This document shows positions 61,242 through 64,000 of a stretch of DNA of 64,000 nucleotides, in pieces. Each line of letters starts with the position of its first letter. The stretch's first letter is position 1. A program made the translations under genes and the position numbers. This DNA comes from Planomonospora sp. ID67723 (lineage in GTDB: Bacteria > Actinomycetota > Actinomycetes > Streptosporangiales > Streptosporangiaceae), in the NCBI RefSeq assembly GCF_015711605.1, contig NZ_JABTEZ010000001.1:2012001-2076000 (forward strand), written 5' to 3'. The notes beneath the pieces were generated by a model, which saw only the letters and a list, made by a program, of their open reading frames with translations, had not been told where the DNA came from and searched no databases.

Positions 61242-62480
61242 GTGGACAGCGCGCTGGGGCAGGCCGGGGAGCGGCGGATCGGCTGGGCGGCGCGGGCGAT
61301 GCCCGTGCTCACCGCGATCGGGGCGCGGTTCGCGGCCGAGCGGCCGCTGGAGGGTCTGCGGATCGCCGCGTGCCTGCACGTCACGGCGGAGACCGCGGTG
61401 CTGATGGGGACGCTGCGGGCCGGCGGCGCCGAGATCGCGCTGGCCGCCTCCAACCCGCTCTCCACGCAGGACGACGTGGCCGCCGCGCTGGGCGAGTACG
61501 GCGTCACGGTCCACGCCCGGGCCGGGGTGGACCGGGAGACCTACTACCGCCACATCCACCAGGCGCTCGACATCGCCCCGGAGATCGTCCTCGACGACGG
61601 CTGCGACCTGGTGAACATCCTGCACACCGAGCGGACCGAGTTGCTCGACGGGGTCCGCGGCGGGTGCGAGGAGACCACGACCGGTGTCATCCGCCTCCGG
61701 CAGATGACCGCCGAGCAGGCCCTGCGCTTCCCGGTGGTCGCCGTCAACGACACCAGGACCAAGCGGATGTTCGACAACCGGTACGGCACCGGCCAGTCCA
61801 CGGTCGACGGCATCATGCGCGCCACCAACACCCTGCTGGCGGGCAAGACCGTGGTGGTCGCCGGGTTCGGCTACTGCGGCAGGGGCGTGGCCGAGCGGGC
61901 CAGGGGGCTCGGCGCGCGGGTGGTCGTCACCGAGATCGACCCGGTCAAGGCGCTGGACGCCTCGCTGCAGGGCTACGACGTGCGGTCGATGGCCGCGGCG
62001 GCGCCCGAGGGGGACGTGTTCGTCACGGTCACCGGCAACCGCGACGTGATCAGGGGCGAGCACCTGGCCGTGATGAAGGACGGTGCGATCCTGGCCAACG
62101 CGGGCCACTTCGACATCGAGATCGACGTGCGGGCGCTGGACGGGCTGGCGCAGGCCGTCCACCACGGGGTGCGCCCGAACACCGACGAGTACGTCCTCGC
62201 CGACGGCCGCAGGCTCCTGCTGCTCGCCGAGGGCCGCCTGGTCAACCTGACGGCGGCCGAGGGGCATCCGGCCGCCGTCATGGACATGTCCTTCTCCGCC
62301 CAGGCCCTCGTGGTCGCCTGGCTGGCCCGGGACCCGGTACGGCCGCCGGGCGTGTACGACGTCCCCGAGGAGCTGGACGTGGAGGTGGCGCGGCTCAAGC
62401 TGGCCGCGGCCGGGATCGAGGTGGACGAGCTGACCGGCGAGCAGGAGCGGTATCTCCGCTCCTGGCGGGCGGGGTCGTAG
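61242..62480 (+). CDS. Archaeal-type short S-adenosylhomocysteine hydrolase paralog
   Basis: 412 residues, GTG after AGGGGGAG. The catalytic set is intact: [57 protein letters not shown], and the NAD loop [16 protein letters not shown]. It lacks the insert and the C-terminal Lys/Tyr tail of the long enzyme 72 bp upstream and looks like the archaeal/Thermotoga branch ([26 protein letters not shown]). Some members of that branch prefer S-inosylhomocysteine. A different nucleosyl-homocysteine substrate would explain keeping both genes (inference). Confidence 0.87.
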   Translation: MDSALGQAGERRIGWAARAMPVLTAIGARFAAERPLEGLRIAACLHVTAETAVLMGTLRAGGAEIALAASNPLSTQDDVAAALGEYGVTVHARAGVDRETYYRHIHQALDIAPEIVLDDGCDLVNILHTERTELLDGVRGGCEETTTGVIRLRQMTAEQALRFPVVAVNDTRTKRMFDNRYGTGQSTVDGIMRATNTLLAGKTVVVAGFGYCGRGVAERARGLGARVVVTEIDPVKALDASLQGYDVRSMAAAAPEGDVFVTVTGNRDVIRGEHLAVMKDGAILANAGHFDIEIDVRALDGLAQAVHHGVRPNTDEYVLADGRRLLLLAEGRLVNLTAAEGHPAAVMDMSFSAQALVVAWLARDPVRPPGVYDVPEELDVEVARLKLAAAGIEVDELTGEQERYLRSWRAGS

Positions 62481-62512
62481 ACCGGAGCCCGGGACCGGGC
62501 GGCCACGCGAGC

Positions 62513-63157
62513 CTACGGGGCCGCCTGCATGGCGAGCATGTGACGGATCTCGGCGCTCTGGCCCGCGGTGACGTCGCCGGCGAGCTCCTGGATCCTGAGG
62601 TGCGAGCCGCCGGTGAGAACCTGCCTGGACATCGTGATGGCGCCCTGGTGATGGGCGATCATCAGCCGGAGGAAGAGCCGGTCGAACTCCTCGCCCGTGG
62701 CCGCCTTCAGCGCCTCCATCTGCTCCGGGGCGGCCATGCCGGGCATTCCGGCGTGGCCGGCGTGGTGGCCGGGAAGCCGCTGCCTCTGCTCCTGCAGCCA
62801 GGAGGTCATGAACTGGATCTCCGGCGCCTGCGCGTCCTGGATGCGCGAGGCGAGGGTCTTGAGCTTCGCCGACCGGGCCCGGGTGGGGGCCAGGACCGCC
62901 ATGTCGAGGGCCTGCCGGTGATGGACGATCATGTCCTGGGCGTACTTCACGTCCACGGCGTTGGCCGTCGGGGTGGGCACGAGCGTGGCGGCCTCCTGCG
63001 GCCCGGCCGTCCGGGCGCTCTCGCCGGGCCTGCCGGGAACGACGACCGGCACGGTCGATCCGGCGGCGGGCCGCTGGTCGGCCCCGGAACTGCAGCCGGA
63101 CAGGGACACGGTGAGGGACAGCGCGGCGATGGCCGTGAGGATGAGCGCGGCGCGCAC
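62513..63157 (-). CDS. DUF305-family lipoprotein, His/Met-rich
   Basis: 214 residues from GTG 63157, which follows AAGGAGG by four bases. Lipobox LSGC at the end of a signal peptide (VRAALILTAIAALSLTVSLSGC) predicts surface lipidation. Two DUF305 halves each carry a paired-His motif: DMIVHHRQALDMA and LMIAHHQGAITMS. Between them is a His/Met-rich loop (GHHAGHAGMPGM). The pattern suggests metal binding, copper most likely (inference). It is convergent with the SahH paralog. Confidence 0.92.
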   Translation of the reverse strand: MRAALILTAIAALSLTVSLSGCSSGADQRPAAGSTVPVVVPGRPGESARTAGPQEAATLVPTPTANAVDVKYAQDMIVHHRQALDMAVLAPTRARSAKLKTLASRIQDAQAPEIQFMTSWLQEQRQRLPGHHAGHAGMPGMAAPEQMEALKAATGEEFDRLFLRLMIAHHQGAITMSRQVLTGGSHLRIQELAGDVTAGQSAEIRHMLAMQAAP

Positions 63158-63457
63158 CCGGCCTCCTTCGCGGATAGGGTCCGTGCCCAGCAACCTAGCC
63201 TTTGACGATCCGCCGGGTAAAGACGGGCGATCCGGAGTTTTCGGCGGAGGAGACGGCCGTGGTCCGGCGGATGGCCGCCCACGCCCGGTACGGCGGGGGC
63301 GCGACGGCTGTAAACCGTATAGCCGCCGGCGGTCACGGTAAAGGTGTCAATCTAGATGTTTCTCCTTACACCCTGATGTCTGGCTGATCTGATCGGCGGG
63401 GCTGACAATTTGGGTCGTTTCTGTGCGCCTTCTCTCCGTTCTCCCAGGAGGCTCCGA

Positions 63458-64000
63458 GTGTTCACCCCACGAAGAACCGGTCGTACCCTCATCATGGTTG
63501 CGGCCGCAGTCGCGTTACTCGCGCCCACCGCGTCAGCCCAGGCAGCGGAGATCCCGCCGCCTGACCAGATCGTCACGAGCCCCAACGTGTCGTACGTGAC
63601 CACGGTTCCGAAGCCCGCAGGGCTGGAGAACACGATCAACACCGACATCGCCTTCCAGGACGGATACGCCTACGTCGGCAACTACGGCGGCTTCTCGATC
63701 TACGACATCCGCGACCCGAAGCAGGCCAAGGCCGTCGGCTCCGTCGTGTGCCCCGGCTCGCAGATGGACGTGGCGGTCTACGGGAACCTGCTGTTCGGCG
63801 CCGTCGACTCCTCCCGCAACAACGACTCCTGCAGCAGCACCGCGCAGTCCGCGACGGTCAAGGAGTCGTGGGAGGGCGTCCGGATCTTCGACATCAGCGA
63901 CAAGGCCAACCCGAAGTACATCAAGTCCGTCGAGACCAACTGCGGCTCGCACACCCTGACCCTGGTCCCGGGCAAGGGCCGCGACCACCGGCGCAACGTC
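63458..64000 (+). CDS. Secreted LVIVD-repeat beta-propeller-like protein (3' end outside window)
   Basis: 181 residues are visible from GTG 63458, six bases after AGGAGG; the frame is open at the window edge. A signal peptide (RTLIMVAAAVALLAPTASAQA) with an ASA cleavage site leads to LVIVD-type repeats: NTDIAFQDGYAYVGNYGGFSIYDIRDPKQ and VRIFDISDKANPKYIKSVE. Such proteins form a propeller and are secreted or wall-associated; activity is unknown. A rare TTA leucine codon is codon 20. The 300-bp region upstream (63158-63457) shows no convincing gene or promoter. Confidence 0.87.
   Translation, partial: MFTPRRTGRTLIMVAAAVALLAPTASAQAAEIPPPDQIVTSPNVSYVTTVPKPAGLENTINTDIAFQDGYAYVGNYGGFSIYDIRDPKQAKAVGSVVCPGSQMDVAVYGNLLFGAVDSSRNNDSCSSTAQSATVKESWEGVRIFDISDKANPKYIKSVETNCGSHTLTLVPGKGRDHRRNV

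Noticed and set aside
63202-63387. 61-codon frame upstream of the LVIVD gene
   Set aside because: TTG start without ribosome site, no recognisable domain, and it lies in the likely upstream control region.

Overview
The window looks like chromosome of a high-GC actinomycete. GC is very high, GTG and TTG starts are common, and it carries a WhiB regulator, DUF3499, DUF5941, a fused FbiC and actinobacterial LCP proteins. Gene content points to Streptosporangiales or a relative (inference; no 16S gene here). The right half follows, from memory, the gene neighbourhood of the mycobacterial Rv3248c-Rv3268 region (sahH, SIS isomerase, phosphomannomutase, DUF3499, metallopeptidase-like gene, whiB2, fbiA-fbiB, mannose-1-phosphate guanylyltransferase, rhamnosyltransferase-like GT, LCP protein), so it is conserved core rather than a mobile island. 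I saw no IS element, integrase, phage gene, CRISPR array, tRNA or rRNA.

Layout. 0-9 kb: tail of a two-component system; an ECF42-type sigma factor with its DGPF partner and a DoxX gene, the last two sharing a near-identical upstream promoter motif; a membrane Ser/Thr kinase divergent from a Tat-exported flavin amine oxidase; an APC permease; a STAS anti-sigma antagonist. 9-19 kb: an LCP protein, a GT2, and a compact set of CTP-transferase-like, CDP-alcohol phosphotransferase and sn-glycerol-1-phosphate-dehydrogenase-like genes (11.9-17.8 kb), the best candidate here for an undescribed pathway. 19-37 kb: a cell-envelope glycan region with a degenerate PfkB protein, an acetoacetate-decarboxylase-family protein, GT4/GT2/GT-C transferases, an acyltransferase-3, a second LCP, an FtsX-ectodomain-like protein, two flippase-like membrane proteins, a methyltransferase and a mannose-1-phosphate guanylyltransferase.

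37-46 kb: a HhH glycosylase, then coenzyme F420 biosynthesis (fbiC forward; fbiA-fbiB reverse) around a solute-binding/VWA protein. 46-53 kb: a Pro/Gln/Tyr-rich membrane protein with tandem repeats, whiB with a promoter/dyad and a strong intrinsic terminator, a giant GT2-membrane protein and its DUF5719 partner. 53-57.6 kb: metallopeptidase-like gene, DUF3499, phosphomannomutase, Trm112-like, SIS isomerase, CDF transporter. 57.7-59.2 kb: a decayed two-component system. 59.2-64 kb: MerR regulator, two different S-adenosylhomocysteine hydrolases in tandem, a DUF305 lipoprotein and a truncated LVIVD-repeat secreted protein.

How it fits together: mannose-phosphate interconversion (SIS isomerase, ManB, ManC) can supply GDP-mannose to the many transferases; GT2/GT-C proteins would assemble a lipid-linked glycan; flippase-like proteins could move it; the two LCP proteins would attach it to peptidoglycan. 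The CDP-alcohol module may supply an unusual phosphodiester headgroup or polymer unit. These links are inferred from gene content only.
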